A DNA stretch of 64,000 nt, from contig CM042692.1 in NCBI GenBank assembly GCA_023614405.1, forward strand, positions 117,607,503-117,671,502, given 5' to 3'. Of the stretch, positions 1 to 11,375 are shown in pieces. The position numbers were made by a program, and so were the translations under genes. Every line of letters starts with the position of its first letter. The stretch's first letter is position 1. The notes under the pieces are model-generated. The model was not told the origin of the DNA, searched no databases, and saw only the letters and a program-made list of their open reading frames with translations. This DNA is from Avena insularis. Its lineage: Eukaryota; Streptophyta; Magnoliopsida; Poales; Poaceae.

Positions 1-574
1 CATAATGGCAGAACAACAAGTCGACTTCTTCTCTTCTACCAGTTTCACCGTCACGGCACGAGCCCTTCTATGGTGGGACTTGTTCCCGGTCATGCGGGTG
101 AAATAGCACAACAAAAAGGAATGAAAACGGGCAAAGCAATCTGGCAAAGAAGAGCTACAGTCACGAAGAGGAGGAGGAAGAAGTTCGAGTCCATGAGAGG
201 TGGCCTCCTGGTCTCCACACGAGTAAAAAAACCATTTCCATTCAGATACAATACTTGACGCAGAAATCGAATAGACAGTCGTAAGCAGTTGTCACCCCCA
301 ACATGGTCTAGACATCCACTATAAAGTTGAACGTGCCTTGCACGGGATAGGTGAAGCTCAAAAAATAATTTTAATTTCGAGCCACGTCCATAACGTATCG
401 GGTGTATATTTGATTCTTCTACTTTGTACTGTATCATGTAGAAATCAACCTAGCTACTCCTACCTAATACTCCACATGCTCTAGAGAAGATTCTAGAATT
501 ATTGAAAAGTGTGTTTTGAGATTTGTGCATAGTGTTCATTGTGCTGAAGACTAACAATAGAATCTTCTAGATGC

Positions 575-713
575 TACTCCCTCGTTCACAAGTATAAGAC
601 ATTTTACCTTTGTGAAACGAATATATCTAGATGTCGACCTATAGACTAAAAGACATCTAGATACATTCGTTTCACAAAGCTAAAATGTCTTATATTTCTA
701 GATGGAGGGAGTA
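575..713. mobile_element. Stowaway MITE
   Basis: A palindromic element of about 135 bp with CTCCCTC and GAGGGAG ends, flanked by TA on both sides. The arms pair over most of their length (TTTGTGAAACGAAT against ATTCGTTTCACAAA). This is the standard form of Triticeae Tc1/mariner MITEs. Confidence 0.9.
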
Positions 714-829
714 GAATGGATAGAAGATCCAACGGTTAATTAGCAATGTTGGGATTCATGAGTCTAGATCCAATGGTCAAAGTTCAAAGGTATTTGTATC
801 GTACACTATGCAGTGTTATCTTATTTTCT

Positions 830-1574
830 TCTACTACTATAATAGAGCAGTTTTGAATTGGATCCATAGCACAAATCCTGACCGTTGGGATATTAGATCC
901 AATGGTTCAGAGCAGCTGGATTTATATTGAACAGCTAGTACGTACCTAGAGAAAACTTCACCATGTTCTAGAACCATCATGTCAACACCCCACCCCCTCC
1001 TAAATTTTATAGCAGAGTAGGCTATATTCTGAATATGTGTAAATAGTTATTATTAGTAGCACCAATCCTGACGATTGGGCTGTTAGATCCAATGGTTCAG
1101 AGCAGCTGAATTCGTGTTGAACAGTACCCATAGAGCATACTCCACCATATAACCACCTCCCCCAAAAAATAATCATAGTACAGTAGGATGTATTCTCAAT
1201 GTGTGTAGATAGTTATTATTAATAGAATTAATGTATGTTTTTTTTCTCTAACAGGACTATTGGTTAATAATAACAACTTAATATTTGCTAAATTACATTT
1301 CATTCAGCATATACATGTGCGGCTCATGTCTTTTACTAGTAGACTTAATGTATGCCTCTTTTCTCTAACAAGACTATTGGTTAATAATAACAACTTGATG
1401 TTTGCTAAATCACATTTCATACAGTATATACGTGTGTGGCTCATGCCTTTTACTATTAGACTTAATGTATGTCTTTTTTTTTCTAACAAGACTATTGGTT
1501 AATAATAACAATTTAATGTTTCCTAAATCACATTTCATACAATATATACGTGTGTGGCACGTGCCTTTTACTAG
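830..1574 (+). mobile_element. Family 2 Helitron-like element
   Basis: The unit starts with TCTACTACTATAATAGAGCA and ends with a GGCACGTGCC palindrome, TTTTA, then CTAG followed by T. A 5' TC and a 3' hairpin plus CTRR before T are the Helitron signature. No Rep/helicase coding is present, so it would be non-autonomous. The 3' half contains three tandem copies of a 117-bp segment. The start is less certain than the end. Confidence 0.45.
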
Positions 1575-1577
1575 TTC
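1228..1577 (+). repeat. Tandem repeat, 3 copies of 117 bp
   Basis: TTAATGTATG begins each copy at 1228, 1345 and 1462. Each copy runs through TCTCTAACA, GACTATTGGTTAATAATAA and CATTTCAT and ends in GGC(T/A)C(A/G)TG(T/C)CTTTTACTA. The copies differ by scattered substitutions, so the array is not recent. Confidence 0.9.
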
Positions 1578-2105
1578 ATTCTAGCTAGCATCTAAATAGA
1601 AGATACACTATGGATAGTACATTATTTTACCCACTATAGTGTACGAATAACTTAGAATTTTGACCGTTGGATCAAGACTCGCGAAACCCAACATTGCCAA
1701 TCGGTTGGATCTTCTTTTCCATTCTAGCATCTAGTAGATACAATTGATAGTCTTTCTTATCGTATCTTACCACTATATTTTTTGCGAATAACTTTTAATA
1801 TTGTTCGGTTGGATCAAAACACGTGAATCCCAACATTGCCAGCTGTTGGGTCTACTGTTCCATTGTAGCATCATATCTAGAAAATACTGTTGTTTATCTT
1901 ATCTTATCTTACCACTATACAGTGTATGAATAATTTCGAATATATTGATTGTTGGATCAAGACTCGTGAATCCCAACATTGCTAGTCGTTGGATCTCCAT
2001 TTCCATTCTACTAGCTAGCATCTCTACTAGAATATATTATGGATAGTACGTCTTTAGCACAATGAATGCAATGCACAAACCTCAAAAAACACTACTTCAT
2101 CATTC

Positions 2106-2232
2106 TACTCCCTTCGATCCAAATTATTGTTCTCAGATTTGTCTAGATTCGGATGTATCTAACACTAAAACATGACTAGATACAACCGAATCTAGACAAA
2201 TCTGAGAACAATAATTTGGATCGGAGGGAGTA
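2106..2232. mobile_element. Stowaway MITE
   Basis: A near-perfect inverted repeat of about 123 bp (CTCCCTTCGATCC ... GGATCGGAGGGAG) with TA duplication, inserted in the Helitron-like cluster. It belongs to the same MITE family as 47247-47373. Confidence 0.92.
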
Positions 2233-4993
2233 GAATAATTTTCTCAAGTGTATATTTCGTTCTTGTACTTTGCATATCATGTAGAAGTTAATGATTATTA
2301 GCTATCTAAAACTTTAAAATTTTGGTAACATGGTCTAGAGAAACAAGGGATAAGATTCTAGAATGATGGAGAAGTATGTTTTGAGTTTTGTGCATAGCAT
2401 TCATTGTGATGAAGACTATCAATAGAATCTTCTAGATGCTAGAATAGAAAAGAAGATCCAAGGTCTAGAAATTTTCGGATTTGCTAGTCTTGATCCAACG
2501 GTCAATATTTAAAGTTGTCCGTACACTATATAGTGGTAAGATCATGTAGAAGTCAACGATTATTAGCTATCTACTAAAACATGAAATTTTTGGTAACACA
2601 TGGTCTAGAGAAACGAGCTAGGGAGAAGACTTTAGAATGATGGAGAAGTGTGTTTTGAGTTTTGTGCATAGCATTCATTGTGATGAAGATTATCAATAGA
2701 ATATTCTAGACCGTTCAAAAAAATAGAATCTTCTAGATGCTAGAATGGAAAAGAAGATCCAACGGTTAGAAATGTTGGGATTCACGAGTCTTGATCCAAT
2801 GGTCAATATTCAAAGTTATTCGTACACTATATAGTGGTAAGATAGATAAGAATAGAGAAGTTTTGAATTGGATCCATAACACCAATCCTGACCATTGGTT
2901 TGTTAGATCCAATGGTTCAAAGCAGCTGGATTCGTGTTAAATAGTACCTAGAGAAAACTCCGGCATGTTCTAGAACCATCATGTCACCACCCCCAAAATT
3001 TCATAGCACAATAGGTTGTATTCTCTCTACTACTACTGGTAAGTTGTACGTGAGGATCAGATAATAGACGTTTGACATATCATCACTATATAAAATTATA
3101 ATAGGTAAAGTGGAAAAAGTATAAATTTGATCAACATCTATAAAGTATGGGTGTATATTTGGTTCTTCTACTTTGTATCATCATGTGTAGAAGTCAAAGA
3201 TTATTAGCTACCTAACACTTGAAATTTTTGATAACATGGTCTAGAGAAACGAGGGAGAAGATTCTAGTATGATGGAGAAGTGTGTTTTGAGAGGTTTATG
3301 TGTAGTGCATTCATTGTGTTCAAGACTATCAATAGAATCTTCTAGGTGCTAGAATGGAAAAGAAGATCCAATAATGGCTAGAAATGTTCGGATTCGCGAG
3401 TCTCGATCCAACGGTCAATATTCAAAGTTACTCGTACACTATATAGTGGTAAGATAAGATAGTGGAGCAGTTTTGAATGAATTGGATCCATAGCACCAAT
3501 CTTGACCGTTGGGCTGTTAGATACAATGGTTCAGAGTAGCTTGATTCGTGTTGAATAGTACCGGCCTAGAGCAAACTCCACCATGTTCTAGAACCATCAT
3601 GTCACCACCCCCAAAATTTCATAGCACAGTAGGCTGTATTCTCATTATGTGTAGATAGTTATTATTAATAGACTTAAAGTATGTATTTTTCTCTAACAAA
3701 ACTATTTGTTAGTAACAACTTAATGTTTGTTAAATCACATTTATACAGAACGTTGGGCTGTTAGATCCAATGGTTCAGAGCAGCTAGATTCATGTTGAAT
3801 AGTACCTATAGAGCAAACTCCACCATGTTCTAGAACCATCAGCATGTCACCACTCCCAAAATTTCATAGCATAGTAGGTTGTATTCTCAGTATGTGTAGA
3901 TAGTTATTATTAATATACTTAATGTATGAATTTTTTCTCTAACAAGACTATTGGTTAATAACATCTTAATGTTTGTTAAATCACATTTCATACATTAGAG
4001 AAAAAATGCATAAATTAAGTCTATTAATAATAACTATATACACATATTGAGAATACAACCTACTGTGTTATGCAATTTTGGGGGTGACGACATGATGGTT
4101 CTAGAGAACATGGTGAAGTTTGCTCTAGGTACTATTCAACACGAATCCAGCTGCTCTGAATCATTGGATCTAACAGCCCAACGGTCAGGATTGGTACTAT
4201 GGATCCAATCAAAACTGCTCCATTATAGCAGTGGAGATCTAAAACATGAAATTTTTGGTAACATGGTCTAGAGAAACGATGGATAAGATTCTAGAATGAT
4301 GGAGAAGTGTGTTTTGAGTTTTGTGCATAGCATTCATTGTGATGAAGACTATCAATAGAATCTTCTAGACCGTTCAAAAAATAGAATCTTCTAGATGCTA
4401 GAATGGAAAAGAAGATCCAATGACTAGAAATGTTGGGATTCGCGAGTCTTAATCCAACGGTCAATATTCAAAGTTATTCGAACACTATATAGTGGTAAGA
4501 TATGATAAGATAAGAATAAAGCAGTTTTGAATTGGACCCGTAGCCCCAATCCTGACCGTTGGGCTATTAGATCCAATGGATCAAAGCAGCTAGATTCGTG
4601 TTGAATAGTACCTAGAGAAAACTGCTCCATGTTCTAGAACCATCATTCATGTCACCACCCCCAAGATTTCATAGCATAGTAGGTTGTATTCTCAATATGT
4701 GTAGATAGTTATTATTAATATACTTAATTTATGCATTTTGGGGGTGGTGACATGATGGTTCTAGAACATGGTGGAGTTTGCTCTAGGTCTGTACTATTTA
4801 TAGCCTACTGTGCTAAGAAATTTTGGGGGTGGTGGCATGATGGTTCTAGAACATGCATGGTGGAGTTTTCTCTAGGTACTATTCAACATGAATCCAGCTT
4901 CTCTAAACCATTGGATCTAACAGCCCAACGATCAGGATTGGTGCTATGGATTCTATTCAAAACTGCTCCATCATAGTAGTAGAGATAGAGATA

Positions 4994-5302
4994 TCTTATC
5001 TTACCGCTTACCACTATATGGTATACGAATAACTTTGAATATTGATCGTTGGATCAAGACTCGTGAATCCCAACATTTCTAGCCGTTGGATCTGCTTTTC
5101 CATTCTAGCATCTAGAAGATTTTATTAATAGTCTTCAGCATAATGACATGCAAAGTATAAGGACCAAATATACACCCATACTTTATAGATGTTGATCAAA
5201 TTTATAATTTATTGTGCTTTACCAATTATAATTTTATATAGTGATGGTATGTCATACGTCTACTATCTGAGTCTCACGTGCAAGGCACGTGAAACTTACT
5301 AG
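4994..5302 (+). mobile_element. Family 1 Helitron-like unit with internal deletion
   Basis: It begins A|TCTTATCTTACC and ends with hairpin CACGTGC-AAG-GCACGTG, then AAACTTA and CTAG|T. At 309 bp it is about 135 bp shorter than the copy at 11376-11820; the missing part is in the middle. Family membership is clear. The Helitron class is inferred from the ends. Confidence 0.6.
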
Positions 5303-5740
5303 TAATAGGTAAAGCAGAAAAAATATAAATTTGATCAACATCTATAAAGTATGGGTGTATATATTTGGTTCTTGTACTTTGTATATCATGTAGAAGTCAA
5401 CAATTATTAGCTATCAAAAACTTTAAAATTTTGGTAACATGGTCTACAAAAACCTGAGAGAAGATTCTAGAATGATGGAGAAGTGTGTTTTGAGTTTTCT
5501 TCATAGCATTCATTATGATGAAGACTATCAATCGAATCTTCTAGATGCTAGAATGGAAAAGAAGATAGTTATTATTAATAGACTTAATGTATGCATTTTT
5601 CTCTAACAAGACTTAAAGTATGATGGTCCTAGAACATGGTAGAGTTTTCTCTAGGTACTGTTCAACACGAATCCAGCTGATCTGAACCATTGGATCTTAT
5701 AGCCTCACGGTCAGGATTGGTGCTATGTATCCAATTCAAA

Positions 5741-5976
5741 ACATTCTAGAGACTCTTGTCAAGAAAAAAGGAAAAACAGGCCAAACACACACAGCGCGGC
5801 CATACCAAGGCACACGTGTGCGGCGCGACGCAGTGGGACGAGGGAGAGATCAGTCGGCCCGTGCGTGTGAGGCGCTGCAGAGGAGGGGGAGAGAAGATGG
5901 ATGGTGAGAGACAGCGAAGGAGAGAGAAAACATAGTAGTACTACTAGTAGTACTGTGCTACTAGTAGCAGGTACAT
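5741..5976 (+). repeat. GC-richer segment repeated three times in the window
   Basis: This 236-bp stretch (CTAGAGACTCTTGTCAAGAA ... CTACTAGTAGCAGGTACAT) recurs at 9513-9746 in the same orientation and at 59033-59255 inverted. In each place it lies directly upstream of the 0.9 kb element described next, so the two move or were duplicated together. It contains CACACGTGTG and a GTAGTACTACTAGTAGTAC self-complementary stretch. No coding frame is convincing. Confidence 0.75.
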
Positions 5977-6904
5977 GTACCTCGTGTCAGAAACCCGTCA
6001 AACTAGCTTTACTCTGACATCGCACCGCCTTCAACTCCTTCGCTGCTCTCGTGCTGCCTCTCGTTAATAATCTCTTCTTGCTCTTTATTTTTTTCTTCCG
6101 TTTTTTTCTTTGGCAGCTTTGGGGTTAATTTTCTGGTGCCCCTAGTTTAGTAGAAGTACGAACTACTCAAGTTTTGCACAATAGTCCTTTTTGCTGAAAA
6201 TTGGGTCTAGGGCATTCAGATCCAAAATATTCGTGCACAAAATAATTCCGGTCACTGGGAACTTTTTCTTTTTCTTTCTAACGAGGAATCTGCCCCGAAG
6301 TACCAAGAACGTGCGCGTTAAAATCCAATGGTGAGCATAAAAATTACATAGTGGTCCAAAGAGAAAACCAAAATACATCTGGGACCTATACTTTTACAAC
6401 ACAGACCCTAAAGATACAACTCGGAAATTTGAACATTTTTTTCCTAATACTAGTTCGAAACTACCACCCCAGCATTATTGTATACCATGGCAAGACAGAC
6501 CCATCTACCAAATATGGGTACATTATCATGAACTATGATGTAGATATGGTCATGACCTAATCGGTCGTTCCGCTCTAGAAACCGTCGAGTGTTCAGGCCA
6601 TATCTAATGTGACTACGACTTTTTCGAATGTTTCAAATCTCATGGTTACCATTTTTTCATGGCTAGTACTACAAACAAGAGGATGTCATGCGAATCCTTT
6701 TCGTTTATTCATTTTCCTTTATATCTTTTCATTTTTTTAATCCGTGTAAGAGTTGTCAGCATGCAAATTCATATATATCAAGATATTGAGTCATTCAGAA
6801 ATCTTGGCGATTTTCAAGATATTGACCCACAATATACACCTTCAAAATAGTTTCATAGTATAACTTCAAGAGCAAAGCTGCGATGGGTTCCTGACACGAG
6901 GTAC
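5977..6904. mobile_element. 0.93 kb TIR element, copy 1, both ends present
   Basis: The ends are inverted: GTACCTCGTGTCAGAAACCC at the left and GGGTTCCTGACACGAGGTAC at the right (one mismatch in 20). Other copies at 9747-10641 and 58138-59032 share the body but lack this right end. Short frames on either strand are shared by all copies simply because the DNA is, and look non-coding. No clear target duplication beyond GTAC is visible, so superfamily is not assigned. Confidence 0.65.
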
Positions 6905-7151
6905 AAAATACGAGGAGTAGTAAAATGCAATGAGATGGGGGAGTAATTTCTAGAGCCCTAGTTATTGCAGCCCCTAATTTCTGGCACCTACCATTTCTCT
7001 CTACATGCGGTAGAGCGCGAATGAAAAAAATAAACCAATGGGGAGAGTATTACGGTGCAGTTAAGAGGCTAGATCTAATAATGTTCCCAAGATTTTCTCA
7101 CCGATTTTCAAGGCCACGTCTTGGTACCAACAAAACAGTAGTATTAGCTAG

Positions 7152-7318
7152 TACTCCCTCTATTCGAAAATATAAGATGTTTTAGTTTTGTGAAAAGAGT
7201 GCATGTAGACCACTTTTGGTGTATATGTTTATTTAGATTGAACATATACACTAAAAGCGGTCTAGATATACTCTTTTCACAAAACTAAAACATCTTGTAT
7301 TTTGAAATGGAGGGAGTA
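7152..7318. mobile_element. Stowaway MITE
   Basis: CTCCCTC/GAGGGAG ends with TA duplication and long self-complementary arms (TTTTGTGAAAAGAGT against ACTCTTTTCACAAAA). The equivalent MITE is at 60954-61126 in the other arm, so insertion preceded the inverted duplication. Confidence 0.92.
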
Positions 7319-7358
7319 CATGTTTTTTTGAACAGGCAGTACTAGTACTCCATGTTAA

Positions 7359-7627
7359 GGCTAGTCATAGTGGGAGTAATCTAGTCCTACTTGTATTGCC
7401 AGCTAAGCATTTAGATGATATGACATGCAATTAAATGATGAGAGAGAGGCTTGTGGTAACTAGCTATGTTACCATAACATCACACATTTCAAGACAAAAT
7501 GAGTCTACATTGCAATAAATGAGACTGTGCATGATAACACACCTATGTTATTTTCCACTATGGAGGTAGTAACTTAGACTAGTAACATATGCATGTTACT
7601 ACTACTTACTTCACACTATGACCAGCC
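7359..7627. mobile_element. Tourist-type MITE
   Basis: The termini GGCTAGTCATAGTG and CACTATGACCAGCC are inverted, with TAA on both flanks (7356-7358 and 7628-7630). TIR and 3-bp TWA duplication fit PIF/Harbinger-type Tourist elements. The counterpart is 60658-60914. Confidence 0.85.
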
Positions 7628-7893
7628 TAAGTGGGGATTTGGCTATGCGAGAGGCCACATAATTACCATGATAAGCATGCAGGCTTGGTTAGGTAGGTAC
7701 TTAATACTTGAAGGTCAACTATACCATGGTAGTAGCTTTCTACCGTTGATTGCTTGTACGAGTACTACTACTAGTACTCCGTAGTATATATATGTACTAC
7801 ACTTCCAAAAGCAAGAGTACAAAAGTACCTAGATTGAGCAGCGGTGGAGTCTGCCGCAGAGCGATATCTAGAGAGAGAGAGAGAGAAGGAAAG

Positions 7894-8594
7894 ATGGAGG
7901 TTGTGTGGGCGAGCGCCATCTGTCTGATAGAGAAATCCAGGGATGCCCACCCCTAGTTTGACTCTTTGCAGCGCTTCCGTGTCATGCTGGCACGCGCCGT
8001 GGCACGCACCCATTCTGACGCCATCTTCGCAGCCTCGCTCAAGAAGACGGTGGAATCTTTCCTCACCAGCTTCGGCATCATCACAGGAACAGTGGACGAC
8101 CTCACTGCCCGCCTTCAGGCCATGCGCCGTGACGCATACCCAACAGGTACGTTTGCCACAATGCATGCTACCGGCAGCGATATCGTTTTCTTCTATGGAC
8201 TTCATTCATCTAGCCTATTTATAACGGAATTTTAGCCCCAAATTTGGGTCCAGGTGTTCCTCCCCAGGTTGTTACCGTGCTCACTACTTTCCTGACTGGT
8301 CTCTCTAGAGACGATCTGTTCCGCTCATTGATGGCCATGCAGCTTTCCGAGGCTTTGCCCACCGCACCGACGGACGTCTACATGGAGGTAGTTGTTATCA
8401 CGCAGCGTCTTGCCCAGCACGACGAGCTGGACCTCTTCATCAACCTCCTTGAGCAATGTGTATTCCAGGGCACGTCGGGCGTGAACAACGCCCGCATGGC
8501 CGCCAGCCTCCGTCGCAGGGATATCCTCGACAGCTTTGCAAAAAAACATGTCAATCTGGCAGGTACCATTGCTCCTCGTGGCGCAGGAAACTGA
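7894..8594 (+). pseudogene. Left-arm copy of unknown two-exon gene, early stop
   Basis: Exon 1 is 7894-8146 and exon 2 is 8254-8594, with a GT-AG intron of 107 bp; the join codes T-G-V-P-P-Q. Structure and sequence match the right-arm copy at 59691-60397. Here codon 21 is TAG (7954-7956) where the other copy has CAT, so no full protein can be made from this start. Without the stop it would be about 190 residues, with no signal peptide or membrane segment seen. A TATATATAT stretch at 7786-7794 and a GAGA tract just before the ATG may be promoter relics. I do not recognise the family. Apart from the stop and a slightly shorter C-terminus the frame is still open, so decay is recent or mild. Confidence 0.65.
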
Positions 8595-8867
8595 GGTTGA
8601 AGACGAAGGGCATCTCAAGAATTTCGATGTAATTTTAGTTTTTGTTGAGGTGCTTTGTACTATTCGATGTTTCTTTTAATGCCAGGATCCTTTTGGCAAA
8701 AAAAAAGGAGAAGGGAAGAAGTATGACGATTCTCCATGGTTACTGTCACTGTGTCATTTATATAGACAGATCACATATGGGTTTAACAAACATTATGTTT
8801 TTATTAACCAACAGTCTTCATAGAGAAAAAAGGCATATATTAAGTCACTAAGATTTATACACATCAG

Positions 8868-9489
8868 GTCATTTCATATGGTTATTGTGTTGGAATTCAT
8901 TTCTTGTGCTATATATTCTTGGTGATGAAGACATTATTTTTGTCATGTAGTGGAAACATTTCCCCTGATGGTGAAAACATTGTTTCTTTTTATGGAAAGC
9001 TCTATAAAATGGTAAAAAATAATTATTAACAATAAAAATATTTTTAGATACTAAAAAAAGGTCACAACTCTTTTTTGGTCGTTTCATGTATCATTGGAAA
9101 TAATGGATGTAGCATTTAGAAAGTAGGGAAAAACGACGAAACTTACACGTAACATTGAGTGTAGACTCCAATCGTTGTTTATGGAGAGGTATATGTATAT
9201 TGTCTACCTGGACGTTAAATGTGAATAATGCAAAACCAAAATTATGCATGTCGACAGTCATGCAAAACCATCCATAGTACTACATCCATTAAAAATACAC
9301 GATATCTTGGTAAGCTAGAAACATGTTTGGGAGTACTTCTAAAATACACGAGAGATGTTTAGTTCTAATAAGTCAACCAAGTATTGCACCAAAGTTCTAA
9401 ATTATGCAGGATATTATTATGCTTTAATAAGATAAGTTATTAGAGTGCACGCAATAAAATAGTCGTGCGAAGCACATACAGTTTACTAA
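8868..9489 (+). other. Left-arm-specific insert with Helitron-like 3' end
   Basis: This AT-rich stretch has no counterpart in the other arm. It ends with short stem GTGC-GAA-GCAC, then ATACAGTTTA and CTAA followed by T, which fits the Helitron CTRR|T rule. Its start is not defined. No coding frame is convincing. Confidence 0.35.
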
Positions 9490-9512
9490 TATACACCAAG
9501 GCAGCTGACCAA

Positions 9513-9746
9513 CACGCTAGAGACTCTTATCAAGAAAAAATGAAAAAATAGGCCACACACACAGCGCGGCCGTACCAAGGCACACGTGTGCGGCGCGACG
9601 TTGTGGGACGAGGGAGAGATTAGCCAGCCGGTGCACGCGGGGCGCTGCACAGGAGGGGGAGAGAGGATGGATGGTGAGAGACAGCGAAGGAGAGAGAAAA
9701 CATAGTAGTACTACTAGTAGTACTGTGCTACTAGTAGTAGGTACAT
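9513..9746 (+). repeat. Second copy of the 236-bp segment
   Basis: A close direct copy of 5741-5976, about 3.77 kb downstream, again lying immediately before the 0.9 kb TIR element. Confidence 0.75.
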
Positions 9747-10641
9747 GTACCTCGTGTCAGAAACCCGTCAAACTAGCTTTACTCTGACATCGCACCGTCT
9801 TCAACTCCTTCGCTGCTCTCGCGCTGCCTCTCATTAATAATCTCTTCTTTCTCTTTGTTTTTTCTTTGTTTTTCTTTGGCAGCTTTGGGGTTAATTTTCT
9901 GGTGCCCCTGGTTCAGTAGAAGTATAGACTACTCAAGTTTTGCACAATATTCCTTTTTTTCTGAAAATTGGGTCTGGGGCATTCAGATTCAAAATATTCG
10001 TGCACAAAATAATTCCGGTCACTAGGAACTTTTTTTTTCTTTCTAACGAGGAATCTGCCTCGAAGTACCAAGAACATGCACGTTAAAATCCAATGGTGGG
10101 CATAAAAATTACATAGTGGTCCAAAGAGAAAACCAAAATACATGTGGGACCTATACTTTTACAACACGGACCCTAAAGATACAACTTGGAAATTTGAACA
10201 TGTTATTCCTAATACTAGTTCGAAACTACCACCCCAATATTATTGTATACCATGGCAAGACACACCCATCAACCAATATGGGAACGTTATCATGAACTAT
10301 GATGTAAATATGGCCATGACCTAATCGGTCGTTCCGCTTGAGAAACCCTCGAGTGTTTAGGCCATATCTAATGTGACTACGACTTTTCTGAATGTTTCAA
10401 ATCTCATGTTTACCATTTTTTCATGGCTGGTACTGCAAACGAGAGGATGTCATGTGGACCCTTTTCTTTTATTCATTTTCCTTTATATCCTTTTGTTTTT
10501 TTAATCTGTGTAAGAGTCGCCAGCATGCAAATTCATATATATCAAGATATTGAGTCATTCAGAAATCTCGACGATTTTCAAGATATTGACCCACAATGTA
10601 CACCTTCAAAATAGTTTTATAGTATAACTTCAAGAGCAATC
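9747..10641. mobile_element. 0.9 kb TIR element, copy 2, right end lost
   Basis: The body matches 5977-6904 from the GTACCTCGTGTCAG terminus onward. Homology stops after CTTCAAGAGCAA, where copy 1 continues into its right inverted end. The same loss is seen in the right-arm copy at 58138-59032, so it predates the inverted duplication. Confidence 0.65.
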
Positions 10642-10843
10642 TTTGTGAGTCTCTCTGTGTGTGTGCTTCTTCTTATCGGGGTGTGACATGGAGCAACAAG
10701 AGTAGTATATCTTACCACTATCTCATATTTTCATTAGCTTACCATTTTTTTATATAGTGTATGAATAACTTTGAATGTTGACTATTGGATCATGACCCGC
10801 GAATCCCAACATTTCCAGCCGTTGGATCTTCTTTTCCATTCTA

Positions 10844-11172
10844 GGCCATCATGTTTGATTCAAAGGATTTACATGAGAAATTTATAGGATTAAATCTCAT
10901 AAGAATTTTTTCTATAATGGTTGTTTGATTTGTATGATTATTGATTCCTATAGGAAATTTTCCTAGGGAATCCTTTGCACTAGATCGCATAGGAAATCTA
11001 ACATCGATCCATGCCCAATCCTCTTTCTTAGAATCCTTGTTTTCCTTCGATGGAATCAAACAAACTTTCTTGCATATATATGGGTTCCTATAGGATTAAA
11101 GTGGACATGACATTGTAAGCCTATGTTTTTCCTATTCCTATGCTTTTCCTATCCTATGAATCAAACAAGCCC
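10844..11172. mobile_element. Tourist-like MITE in a Helitron-like unit
   Basis: The ends GGCCATCATGTTTGATTC and GAATCAAACAAGCCC are imperfect inverted repeats and the flanks share CTA (10841-10843 and 11173-11175). Removing it restores the uninterrupted family 1 sequence ATTCTAGCATCTAGAAG. The ends GG...TGTTTGATTC and the 3-bp duplication fit PIF/Harbinger. The 72-codon frame inside is antisense MITE sequence, not a gene. Confidence 0.75.
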
Positions 11173-11375
11173 CTAGCATCTAGAAGATTCTATTGATAGT
11201 CTTCAGCATAATGAATGCTATGCACAAACTTCAAAACACACTTCTCCATCATACTAGAATCTTCTCCCTCGTTTCTCTTGAGCATGTTACCAAAAATTTC
11301 AAGTGTTAGGTAGCTAATAATCATTGACTTCTACATTATGATACAAAGTACAAGAACCAAATATACACCCATACT

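Larger units (their letters stand above)
1..5740. repeat. Cluster of Helitron-like repeat units, left block
   Basis: This block has no gene I can support. It is built of two repeat families. Family 1 carries the landmark CCGTTGGATCAAGACTC and ends in ACTATATAGTGGTAAGAT. Minus-oriented copies end near 2541, 2853, 3468 and 4510. Three short plus-oriented 5'-end pieces lie in tandem at about 1625-2060, and one plus copy is at 4994-5302. Family 2 carries CACCAATCCTGACCGTTGG and CAATGGTTCAGAGCAGCT; copies start near 830, 2860, 3470 and 4530, with reverse pieces at about 4030-4220 and 4730-4980. Many units are truncated into each other. Two Stowaway MITEs interrupt the block. The Helitron assignment is my inference from the termini; the repetition itself is seen directly. 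Confidence 0.7.

Noticed and set aside
6351..6560. Short frame repeated at 10142-10324 and 58450-58695, ending in the same residues
   Set aside because: The similarity follows from the DNA copies of the 0.9 kb element; starts differ, frames shift between copies, and the opposite strand is equally open.
10841..11059. 72-aa frame repeated at 57702-57920
   Set aside because: It is an internal frame of a Tourist-like MITE, with no codon bias or domain.
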